A stretch of 64,000 nucleotides of DNA. Origin: Sphagnum magellanicum. Lineage: Eukaryota > Streptophyta > Sphagnopsida > Sphagnales > Sphagnaceae. The stretch lies in NCBI GenBank assembly GCA_021904315.1, contig CM038912.1:25146949-25210948 (forward strand), given 5' to 3'. Shown here piece after piece: positions 32,090-43,075 of the stretch; the first letter of the stretch is position 1; each line of letters begins with the position of its first letter. Position numbers and translations under genes: made by a program. The notes under the pieces were generated by a model. The model worked only from the letters and a program-made list of their open reading frames with translations. It did not search any database and had not been told where the DNA came from.

Positions 32090-35000
32090 GCCAACCAAAC
32101 CTTTGAAGAAATCCATTATATAGTCATCCACCTCCAGATAAACAATAATTTCATTGATACTTTATAGGACATTTTTTGGTAGTTCATAAATTGCATCATT
32201 TCCACTCACACGATGGTTCCTAGGTGGCATAAAAAACTTTACAGCCTTCATTAAATGTGAGTACACAAACAATATGTGAATCCTTTAACAAGACATTAGA
32301 TGAATGAATGTTTCCCCATTACTGATAGTAGAAACCCGCCACAACATCATCACCTTCATCAAAAGAAGTCCCCCAATGATCTATGAAATTTTTCCATACC
32401 TTATGAAATGTTTTGGTACAAAGGATGAGGTAGAAATATACACCTTCAATATTGCCATCTTTTGCATTAATTGCTAGGTTGTCACCAACCTCCAATACAA
32501 CAGCTAATTCATCACCTATACTCCAAACGCAAATAACCCAAAGTTAGAACAATTCAAGAATGCAACATCATACACAGATCAGAAAAAGATGCAAAGAATG
32601 AGAATTTGACTTTCAAAGCCCACCTTTTATTCCAAATTGCCAATCTCCATCCCAACCTTAATTCATGCCATCTCTTACGAATCGAGTATCTTGGGGTTGT
32701 AAAACCTTTGGCACCCAATGGCTTGTCCACTAAAGATTAATGCATTTGTTCTAGTGGCTATCCAAACAAAACTCACAAAAGCACACTAAGTTTTTAACAA
32801 ACAATTGAGTCAAGTTATTTTTATTCATAAAATAGATTGAATGGATTTTCATTGTGCCTTTGATAGGATCACAAACAAACAAAGGAGATCTCCTATCAAT
32901 ATCCTTTGTTCACACATGCCAAAATGTTCTTTGTAGTGGTTTCCTTGAACTAGAATAAAAAGATTTTGGTTTAAATGATAATTGTTCGCACAAGAAGGTA
33001 ACCACCTCCTTGACATTTTGCAACTTCACACCATGAGCATTGCGTTGTTCTTTTCAAAAAAACCTCTTGATTACAACCCCTACCCATCATGGGGCTCCTT
33101 ACCATGACCACTACCAAAGAAGTTCCAAATCATTTTGTAGGCACAATCAAATTAGGATACCTTGAAACAAAATACCATGGTTTGTTACTTTTAAATTATG
33201 ATGCACAACCATCACTCCACACCCAATGCCATTGTGGTGGATAATAATGTTCCCAATGCAATTTAAAACAATGTTGAACAAACTCAAAATCATGCTTCTT
33301 ATCATCAGAAATATAGAAGTGGTGTTTTGTAAGAATTTGATATTCTTCATTAAATGGATCAAGTGTAGGGTTGTGGTGAAAACAGATATGTACTAGAATT
33401 GATACTTGATAAATATGTTAATTGCATATTTTGTACCTTGTTTTACACTTCAAATGAATAGTTCTCTACAAAATCCACCACATATACCATTGTGTTGGCT
33501 AGAAAATGCTTGATGCATTTTTTGAAGTGCTCATCTTTCCACTTGGCCACAAAGTTATGTCTTACAAAATGTTGCAGTTTTAGTTTCATGTAATCAAAGA
33601 ACTCATTTGTTGAAGTAATTTTGTACACCAAGGTTAGCTTTTTCGATGTGTTGCCAACCTTTGACATTGTTGTTTCAAGAGCAACACGTGTCCACTATAC
33701 CAAAACAAAATCGGATCTAGTAACTTCGTTTGGACACAAGGGTAAAACATCCACACTTGACACCTTAAGCAAGTCCCAAACAAGCATTTCCCAAACAAGC
33801 ATTTCCACTTGTGCCATTCATCAAATTTGTTTTTTGGGCACACTATAGCCTCCCACAGTTGAGTTATGCCTTTATACACATTGCTTGAGGCTTGGCATGG
33901 TTGGCCATCATAACCACAAACAACACCATAAGCATAGTCACACACTTCCAAGTTCCCATGAAGACCACTACAGTCTATCCGCATCTAATTCAATGCTAAC
34001 CATAGTTCATTGATCTTAATGTGGTAAATACAACAACACGTGATTTTTTCTTTCAAAGCTTTGGCATAGAAAGGTTTGAGAGATTCAAAAACCCTCTGTC
34101 CAACAATTTTTTCAGGATAGGCAGCTTGAAATTTCAAAAAAACCTCAATCTGTAAATGACAAAACAATAATTAACATTTGTTATAATCAAGGTTAAGTCC
34201 AACATATCCTTTCAAATGTTCATGTATCATACACTACTACTAAAGACATAAACGTGGTTTTATCTAATCAAAATATGAACATGTAAAATTACAAATATGC
34301 ATAAATTGATGTAATAGTCCATTGTATAAATACAAATTATAATTTAAAGTTCAATTCAATTTCCAATGAATGTACATTTAAAAATTCCCTTAGGTAATCT
34401 ATAATATTCCAAGATCAATCACTCCTCATACTTAATCACAATTCTGATATGTTAAAAACTCCATTATATTTTACAACAATCCATTAACCTATAGGAACAA
34501 CTCAATTCAGATCCCAATGAATACATAAAATTCTTTCATATTTTGTAGCACTCCAATAGTAGGTTTCAAAGTCCATATTAGTTACACTTAGTCCCACATG
34601 ACTTGTGAAAAAATCCATGGGACTTCATAGTAGTCCATTGCCTTACATGTGAACAATTCAATCAAATCCCAATGAGTACATAAATTTCCTCCTAATCTCT
34701 AACACTACAACAAGTTTCAAAGTCCATCTTAATCACACAGAGTCCCAAGTGATGTAAAAAAGTCCATGGGACTTTGCAGCAAGCCATTAACATACATGAC
34801 AAACTTAGTTCAAATCCCAAAGAGTACATAATGTTCCTTTCCAATCTATAGCATTCCAATAGCAAGTTTCAAAGTCCTTAGTCACATTCAGTCCCATGTG
34901 ATTCACAAAAATCCATCAAACTTTGTAACAATCCATTGACACACATGGACAACTTACCAGAAATCCAAGTTAATAGATGAACTCCCCTTTAAGTCTATAG

Positions 35001-35690
35001 TACTCCAAGTGCAAGTCTTAAGGTCCTTCTTAGTTATACTTCTTCAATAATGAAATCATAATACTATAAATCCTTGTGGATAGTAGTCCATTGAGCTATA
35101 GTAATGTTCATACAACATTAAATTTAAGCAGATCCTTCAAAATCTATAGTAGACCTTGGTACAATTTTGAGTTGTATAATTTATTCACTCTAAGCTAGAT
35201 TCTAGCTTCAGAACATGGTGCATAATGTCAAAGGAATCCATACTTGGGTCTCCATTAAGAAATGAATGGGCTTCTCATCAAATACTCCAGCTTCTAGTCT
35301 CTTCCATGTCACATCACTTTTGTTGGGATTTATTCAAATTTCTATTGCCCACCAATTCACAATAGTATGCCTAGTAGAAGGCATGATGCCATCACTTCTC
35401 TTGTTCCTCATTGTGAGTGTCCATAAAGGCACCCCACTTTCACACATTAAAGCTTGACATAGTATTGTTGCAACTACATTTTGGTGGTGCACACCAAACA
35501 TCCTTGCAATGCCCCTTGCAAATGATGTTCTAAGTCCTACACTTACTACCCCTACAAGAATGTAATGTTTAGCAACTAATTTAACATTAGAATTAACTTG
35601 TTTTGTTTCCACCAAGGAAGTACAAATTCCTACTATTAATTCTTGAGTTGAACTACAACAACTTTTGGAGGTAAAAAAAATTCAAGCATA
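32090..35690 (-). pseudogene. Near full-length copy A of a probable DDE-type transposase family
   Basis: Minus-strand translation, from high to low coordinates: ARMFGVHHQNVVATI and WTLTMRNKRSDGI (35615-35340), FDEKPIHFLMETQ ending at 35244, then EVFLKFQAAYP and GQRVFESLKPFYAKALK (34149-34050), KNKFDEWHKWKCLFG (about 33800), LQHFVRHNFVAKWKDEHFKK and VVDFVENYSFEV (33560-33443), YHFYISDD-type sequence, HCFKLHWEH and VWSDGCAS (33340-33190), TFLCEQLSF (32990), FVCDPIKGTMKIHSI (32870) and GDNLAINAKDGNIEG (32490-32420), with ELPKNVL near 32170. Conserved Asp in VVDF and WSDG suggests an RNase H-fold nuclease. Several stops and frameshifts make it inactive. I recall uncharacterised relatives in non-seed plants; identity with a named transposase superfamily is not established. 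Confidence 0.6.
34150..35243 (-). other. Intron-like gap inside copy A
   Basis: 1094 bp separate METQ from IEVFLKF. The borders are CAA/GTATGG (donor, 35243-35238) and TTTACAG/ATTGAG (acceptor, 34152-34150), and joining them keeps the frame. The gap is AT-rich, with degenerate repeats of the type AAGTCCATNTTAGTCACA and CCATTGACATACATG at about 100-130-bp spacing. It may be a true spliceosomal intron in a transposon gene, or an inserted repeat with chance borders. Confidence 0.45.
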
Positions 35691-38650
35691 TTGGAAGACA
35701 AACTAGGGTTTAACAAAACTATTTCCATTACACATTTTTTACTTTTTGGTCCAGGGTAGGCTCACAACTCCAACAAGATAAATTCCACTATTGCATAAGC
35801 AATCCTTTTTTAATTTCATTTTGGTAAGATCTCTTCCATCATTACAAGTGCAGAAGTAATCTTTTTTTAACATATGGTAGTTGCTTTCTTTGCATTATGA
35901 CATTTGCGTTGTTGAGAATTTTGTGATGTTTTCTCAAATCTCTCTTGAATCAATGCTGCATTAAACCTTTTATGAATTGATGTGACACTTTTCATTGCCT
36001 TGGCATTTGCTAACTTCTTATTACCCATGTATGTAGTGGGAAGTTTAAGGCCAAGTATAGTTTCAAAACAATAGTGTAGATTTGATTAAGAAGATAGTAT
36101 GTTTAAAGGCTTGAGTTCAACATGATCAAGAGCATAGTCAATGTACAAAGTTCATATGGACATGATTTAGGTCCATATCAAACAAAACTTTCATATCCAA
36201 GCACTTGAGACTTGATGACTTGTACATAACTATACTATTTAAATCAACAAAATATGGGCAAAAGGCAATTTAACACTTTGCTACCACCAATTAGGACCTA
36301 GTTATAGGTGCAGTTCAACAAATTGGCCATGAACAAATTTGAACATTAGTAGATTAGGTTAGATCATAATTATTCGAAAAAATACTTGAAGGAAGGTCTG
36401 AGACTTTGTTTAGCTTATTTGTAATCAAGTTCAAGTTGTTTCCACTTGAGTATTATAACAAGATTTGGTGATTAAAAAATAAAACAACACCCAATTAGAA
36501 ACATATTGGAGTTGTTTCAATAAAACAAGTGCACATCTAATTGTAAGTTCCCCTCTAAGGAAACAATGTTGAAACATAACATTTTGTTTCGTTTTTTGAT
36601 TAGTAAAACAACAATATTGAAACCAAAAAACTAAGGATACATACTTGAGGAAAAACATGGAGGCAGAACATACAACTTTCCTTAAACCTCTTGCAATGTA
36701 CTCCACATCAAACTTTGTTGCTAACTCCCTGTACATGCAAAATGTAATGCAATAATAATAATACAAAAACCACTTCAACCACTCCAAATCAAAAAGATTG
36801 TTACAACTACTTCACATGTATCCAATGGAACATATAACCATCTATAACAACTTAGATTCCACATGCACTGACATATGCCTTCAAGAAGAGTTGACCATCT
36901 ATCACATAACAACCTTTTGGTGATGCAAATGTACAAGTCCCACCCCTTCCACTAAAACAATGCAGTGATTATTTAAGGAATTTGTTAACCCATTGATTCA
37001 ACTATTTTGTTAGTTAACAACATGATTCTGATAGCTACATATGACACAAAAAAGAAAAAAAATAGAGTAAAAAGTGCCTTCAAATCTTTTGAGACCCCAA
37101 CAAGTCAAGAACTCACACTTATGACTACAAGATACAAAATAACAAAATAACTTAAAACAAAAGAACTTAGACTTGGTCACTGGTATATAAATTGGCCTCC
37201 TAACTAGAATTGCAAGAATAATCTCAATACTACTTGAACATTAGATAAAAAGGCAATGGAAATTTGAAGCTAATTTTTTTGAAACCTAAAGTTTTTTGTT
37301 TAACAACGATGTTGAAACCATAAATATGAAGATACAAACTAGAAAAACATGGAGGTGGAGTTGCTCCCACAACTTCACAAGTTGTAAGGATTAAACCTAA
37401 AGCCTTGAAGGGCATGTTACCTCAGTTGTCAAATTTCTTCCAACAAACTTGAATATAAAATGACGAAAAGCTTATGAAAATAAATCAAAATACCTTGGCC
37501 CTCAAAGCTCCCTCAAAGCTCATAAATGCCGAGGCCTGAAACAACAATTCCTAAGCCATGAACTTGGTAGGCGTTTTGTTTCCACATTCATGAGATCAAT
37601 GTTCTTTAATTTACTTTGCTTCAGATTTTCCTTGTGATTATCCAACCAACCACACATGTCCACATACAAAGTTTTATACACTTTGGTGTGCAAAAATGAG
37701 CTAGGTCATCAAAACAACAAAATTGTGGAAACTGTTAGTAATTGCAACATCAAGTGCTTCATATTCAAGGACTTTCAATGTTTCATTAAAAAATGTAAAA
37801 TGAGGATATGTATCTTGCACATGTGTGAACGAAACCAGTATGAGCAAACTGAACTAGAAAGTTGAAAACACAAGGCTCCAACAACAAGTAGGTTGTTGTT
37901 CAACAAACAAGTGAGAACATTAAGTGCGCTCCACAAAAGCTGTCACAAGTTGACAACTTTACCCTAACCCTATTTTTGTTGACGGAATAACGTCATTGAG
38001 CCATAATGGCTTAGTAAATTTTTTCACCAAAATCAAATTTTTTCCATTTTTGACTATACAAAACCTTGATATATACCTTTTGAACATATTTAGTGAAAAA
38101 AATTCATCAAAATAATGATTTAAATGTGTATATGGACTAAATAAAATTCTATTATTATGAATGAGTTCATTTTAAATCTTAAAAAATAAAAGAGCTATTT
38201 CTACTTGATTTTTTCTTCTTAAGTATTATGAGTCTAAAATTAAGGGTCATTTAAAATTAAAAACATTCCTTCCAATTCCCCTAGAAGAAAAAAAGTCCAT
38301 ATCCATAATTTTTTATGGACTGTGACATTGGAAGGTGCTTAGATTGCAAAGTCCATTACATGTAGAATATTGATTTTTTCAGAGTTGGAAGGATTACAAC
38401 ATAAGTTTTTTACTTATCAAGCTAACTTTGTAAATTCATTAGTGGCGTTTGAGTTATCCCAAACTTTATTTGTTTCATCTAGAAATAATTACAACTGTGA
38501 CGTCCATAAAAGTACAATGTACTCTGTAATTGCAAGAATGTTAAGGGTTGGCATTGCATACAACAAAGGCATCCCTGAATTTATAGACTGGCTGTAAGGC
38601 TACCACAAAACGGTCATGACCTTTCGTCGTCCCCTCATCCACTTCCTTTT
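35691..38650. other. Spacer with a duplicated exon-like segment
   Basis: On the minus strand 36645-36735 is an exon-like piece: CATGTACAG acceptor, ELATKFDVEYIARGLRKVV, then SASMFFL and a CTCAA/GTATGT donor. Part of it with the downstream sequence (CCTCCATGTTTTT, GGTTTCAA-ATTGTTGTT) recurs, diverged, at 37250-37390. The parent gene was not recognised. The rest holds no supportable gene. Confidence 0.35.
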
Positions 38651-40650
38651 CATCGACAGTGGGATTCTACATACCAAAGAAAAGGAAGGTCTCTTATCTC
38701 TTTCCATTACCTTTTCAACAGTCGTTAAAGATGCCAGCTGGTGATGTGACCCACTAGCTTGCTTGGGCTATTTGCCTGCTTGAGATTTTTTAGCCATTGA
38801 AGAGCAACACATAGAACATGGGGTGAACAATATGCACGAATAAACACGTAGAACATGGGGTGAACAATGTGCACAAATCAACACATAGACCCTATAGGTA
38901 CATTTAATAGAAGACTCAAGATGAAAATATTGATCACTCCGTCCTTAGTAGCTTTAATCTATTGCAGTCATGTGTAGGATAAAGCCCTCTGTCATTTGAA
39001 TAAGGGCCTCTGTGAGGCAGAGCCAAGCACAAACCCAATTTCGATAAACTTGCTTTCAGCCAAGGACTTTATTGAGTGTAAAGACTTCAATATTTTTTTC
39101 ATATGATATCACTAAAAGAAAAAAAAGAAGACAAATGTGGGGCATTTCAAAAACAGAATGTTTGTCAGAGTGCCCTCTCTGATTGGCATTCTGGTTTTTG
39201 AAACACCCTGCCAGCCAACAACAGGGAAAAGTATGCTCAATAAGGTGTCCTCCAATTAGACCAAAAAAATTGGAGCAAGTCTTTACAATATTTTAATGAT
39301 CTCCATGGCATCAATGCAATTGAAGGGATGATGCAAGCTACAATGTATGTTGTAAGTCTTTTGGGGTCACTGTTTAAAAGTCGCAAAGCACTAGCTGAAA
39401 TATCCTAGTGTATTTGCAGGGCACCTTCTAGAATGGAACTTTTCCTTTGTCGTGGGTGTGGTGTTTTAAAAAGTGAAACACTTGGTCCTATGCACATTTC
39501 ATGTATTTGAAATGCCTTGTGCCATTTTTTTCACTTTTTTCTTGTGATACTTGAGTATTTGCAGGGCATCATGGGAAAAAATGAAAACCAAAAAGTTATG
39601 TGAGAGTATTATCTGCTAGGTAACAACTTGGAGAAGGGTGAACACCTGAAATAAGTGTACCTTGGCTTCACCTCAAAAGGGTACCTAGAGTTGGGATGCC
39701 CTGTTCCTTGAGCTTTAGTACTGTAGACCCAAAATTTGCAGAACTAGTTGGTCCCTTTTGGGACTTGGAGTGGAGGTAGGCCTAGCACCCAATATTATGA
39801 AGGGTATTAGTATTTTTCTCTTTTCAATTGTTTGGTTTATTTTTAAAAAAAAATTCTAACATGTAAATTGGATGTACAATGCATGGTCAAAGCCAAGAAG
39901 GAACAAACCCAATTTTGTTTCAAAACCCTTTTAAATTGATGTTCAATAAACATATTAAATAATGCTTTTCATTTAGTGGGTGAACAACATTTCAATTCGT
40001 GTTTTTATAAAAAACTGAAATCCTATAAGGTGTGTAATGGGTCTAAAAGTAGGGTGTGTTTTAATATTGTGGTTGGGTTTGGAAACTAAAACACCAAAAT
40101 CCAACCAACACTCATTGGAATTTGGAACCACACTTGCGCGATGCCTATTATTAATTTTATTAATCAGATGTGGGTATATCTCATATTATTTTTTTAAAAT
40201 TTAAACTTTGAAACAATCATTCAAATAAAAGTTCAAATGAACTACAAAAATATCTATATATATGAGGGAAGGTTGTTTGTTTGTTTTGTTCCAATGGTTC
40301 ATGAAACCAAGGTCATAATGACACAAGGAAAGTTGTTAAATTTGAAATTCATATTTTTAGAAAAATAAAATTAAGAAGTAGTTATAGAAGGCCGCAAGTT
40401 GTCAACATGAAAGGTATGTAGTTATAATGTGTGATAGAATGTGCATATTATTATCTAACTTGGATGCCAATTTTGTAAAAATATTTCATACTAAATGTTA
40501 ACATATTATATTCCAATTACCTATATATCAATTATCAAGATGTTTTTACCCAATTACAAATATGTCTGAATGATAAATTAATTAACACTCAATATTCATT
40601 AAACATTTCATATATTAAATTGTAAACTAAAAATGTAAGTATAACATTTG
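38651..40650. other. Spacer without recognised features
   Basis: No gene seen. Short direct repeats such as GCACTTTCAAAAAC/GAAACACC around 39140-39200 and TATTTGCAGGGCA (39410 and 39553) occur without a clear unit. Confidence 0.45.
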
Positions 40651-40659
40651 GTATATCTA

Positions 40660-40830
40660 TAATATTTTCATAAGAAGTGACATCTTTAAAATTTTAAAAG
40701 TATAATTGAACCTAGGATTTGAACCTAAAGAAATATGCCCAATTTGCGCATTGAGTGGAAAGGAGATTGGTAAAACCAATCATAAGAATTGCACATAGTG
40801 CATACTAGATTACAATGATACATGTGTTAG
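40660..40830 (-). repeat. tRNA-like short dispersed repeat, copy 1 (SINE candidate)
   Basis: Shares about 110 bp with 42905-43075: CCCAATTTG(C/T)(G/A)CATTGAGTGG, then AAAGGAGATT and ACCAATCAT. On the minus strand AGGTTCAAATCCT (40726-40714) resembles a tRNA B box (GGTTCGANTCC). A weak A-box-like CACTCAATGCGC lies upstream on that strand. This suggests a tRNA-derived SINE, but no tail or target duplication was identified. Confidence 0.4.
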
Positions 40831-41739
40831 TATCTCAATTTACAACAATGTTCACATTTTCTAAAAACCATGGCAACACAAGTTATATGTTCGAGGGTTG
40901 AAGATTGTTAACAATTTTCAAAATTTTCCAACTTGTCACTCTAGATAGCATTACATACATCAATCCTTTTATAAAAGATTCACAAATATGTATCATTACT
41001 TTGGATGATATCGTTGCACTTTGGGATTTGTGCCTTATAATTGCATAGCATAATGTTAAAAGAAATGATGTTTTGTAAAAATGTCCTTGAAAATCATATT
41101 TATTTTGAATTGATTTTTTCCAAACTATTTACATGTATCTTGATGGATTGAATGCAACAAAAATGTTGTAAACGTTATCTTTTAAATTGAACTCCAATTT
41201 TGTTATGATTCCAATAGTTCCATTTGTAGCACCAACTTTTAAATCAATTTTTTCAATCAACATAACCAATGCTCCCAATACGACATGTTGCATGCAATTG
41301 AATCTTTTATTGTTGGCCTAAGATTGAATGTGTTCATGACGCCAAAAGTTATTTTTTGTGACTTGATTTATGACTAGGTTGTTAGTCATGGAAGACATCC
41401 ATGACTACATGACTATGTAATCGAATAGGACACATCATTTAAAACATCTAATCATTATTGTGGCTTAGTTGCAAAACAATATACGATTGTGACTTTTGCG
41501 ACTATAAAGTCACGGAGGTCATTTTTGTGTGATGAAATCCATAAATTATGGTCCTTGGATATAATTCATTAAATATGAAATAGATATGTTTTCCACCCAT
41601 GCTAATAAACATGTGGCATTTTCTATTTGCCACATGGTATAAAGGCTAAAAATCCAACCTATATGTTAGGAATGTAGGCTTTAACCTACCTAGGAATGTA
41701 GGCTAACTTAGTTAGCAAACTAAAATAGTTAAGCTAGTT

Positions 41740-41830
41740 CATTTAGTTGCAAGTGTGAAGACTTGAACCCCTCACTTTCATATTGAAGGAAAAAGTTTTA
41801 AACCCCCACTTAACCATTGCACCACATGAT
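41740..41830 (-). repeat. tRNA-derived sequence (Ser/Leu-like), degenerate
   Basis: Minus strand: GTGGTGCAATGGTTAAGTGG resembles the A-box/D-arm of class II tRNAs, and GGGGTTCAAGTCTTCAC, about 50 bases downstream, resembles the T arm with its B box. The arms no longer pair well enough for a functional tRNA. Could be a tRNA pseudogene or the head of a SINE. Confidence 0.4.
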
Positions 41831-42233
41831 TTTGACATGATAAAAATTGTCACCATATTGTTATAAACATTTTTTTTCTAACACTACAAGGAATTTACAA
41901 ATATATGACTATATTTACAACTCATTTTTAGTCGTAATTACCACATTTGAGATACTACAATGGCTAGTCACCTTGGACAAGACACATAAAATTCCACTCG
42001 CAAAAGATAATACGTGACACCAAGTTGTAATGGTAGTGCATAAAGATGTAATTTATATGAACTTTTCATCCATCCAAACTAGCTTATGTGGCATTGTCAT
42101 CTTGCAACTAATTTTATGACTAAAAAATGTAATTACATTATTTATATTTATTTTAAATTCTATTATTTAACTAGTAAAATAATAATATCATATATACTTA
42201 TATTATTGTTAATTTCATTATGTTCAACCTATA

Positions 42234-42488
42234 TCATGTTGACACGTTAATAATGATGATGTTAGCTTCTTTAAGAATTTGAAATTCAACATTTAATTTT
42301 TGTAATGGCCAAACATATCCTTTGCATTGTATATGAAACATTGAAGCTTTTGAAGTAAACCTTGATGTTGCACATCTTGTTGTTGTAGTAAGGATAACCT
42401 TCTTCTTCAATAACATATAGTATTTGGTCAAATACCAAATGAAAAATGTCTTTCCACTACCAAGAGTTCCTAACATAAACATGTTCAC
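42234..42488 (-). pseudogene. PIF1-like helicase fragment (Helitron-type)
   Basis: The 84-codon frame reads MLGTLGSGKTFFIWYLTKY, where G-x-x-G-S-G-K-T-F is the Walker A loop of PIF1 helicases, then KKVILTTTTRCATSRF (motif Ia region, family form K-V-L-L-x-A-T-T-G-V-A-A), ASMFHIQ and LKEANIIIINVST, the Walker B region with the acidic residues lost. Only the first ~85 residues of the helicase core remain, isolated in very AT-rich DNA. PIF1-type helicases at such loci usually come from Helitron transposons. No Rep domain or Helitron end was found. Confidence 0.65.
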
Positions 42489-42904
42489 AAATAATGAATA
42501 TGCATAGTTATAAAGAATAATTAAATATATAATTTAGTGAAAATGCAAAATATTTTGTAGAATCTATCAATTTTTTGGTTGTAATTAAGAAAATTTTAAC
42601 ATTTTCATTTAAAAATAACATGTATGCCATTTGGTAATAATTTTGATTGTCGTGTAGTGTTTTGGTTCATATGTTTGCATTTTGATGTTTCATAACATAC
42701 AAATGCAGAAGACTTTGAATTGGATAACTATTTCTTTAGTGATAAATGTCAATATGCACACATTTGTACCCAATTATAGATTGTAATTGATACTTATACT
42801 TTAATGTAATTTATTATAATTTTCAAATATTGAAGTCATAGACTTAACCTTAAACAATGACTTACAATATTTGTGCACATTTATATATATATACGGTCAT
42901 GCAT

Positions 42905-43075
42905 TTGGTATATTTGCAAGAAATGTATTTTTAAATTTTCAAAAGAATATACCTCAACTTGGGATTTGAACCCATAAAAAATGCACCCAATTTGCACATT
43001 GAGTGGAAAGGAGATTAGTGATACCAATCATACAAATAGTGCATATAAATTTCAATGTTACATTCTAATGTTTTC
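42905..43075 (-). repeat. tRNA-like short dispersed repeat, copy 2 (SINE candidate)
   Basis: Second copy of the 40660-40830 repeat. The minus-strand B-box-like GGGTTCAAATCCC (42973-42961) is a better match here than in copy 1. Confidence 0.4.

Noticed and set aside
41740-41830. Functional tRNA gene
   Set aside because: A- and B-box-like motifs are present but the acceptor and other arms do not pair.
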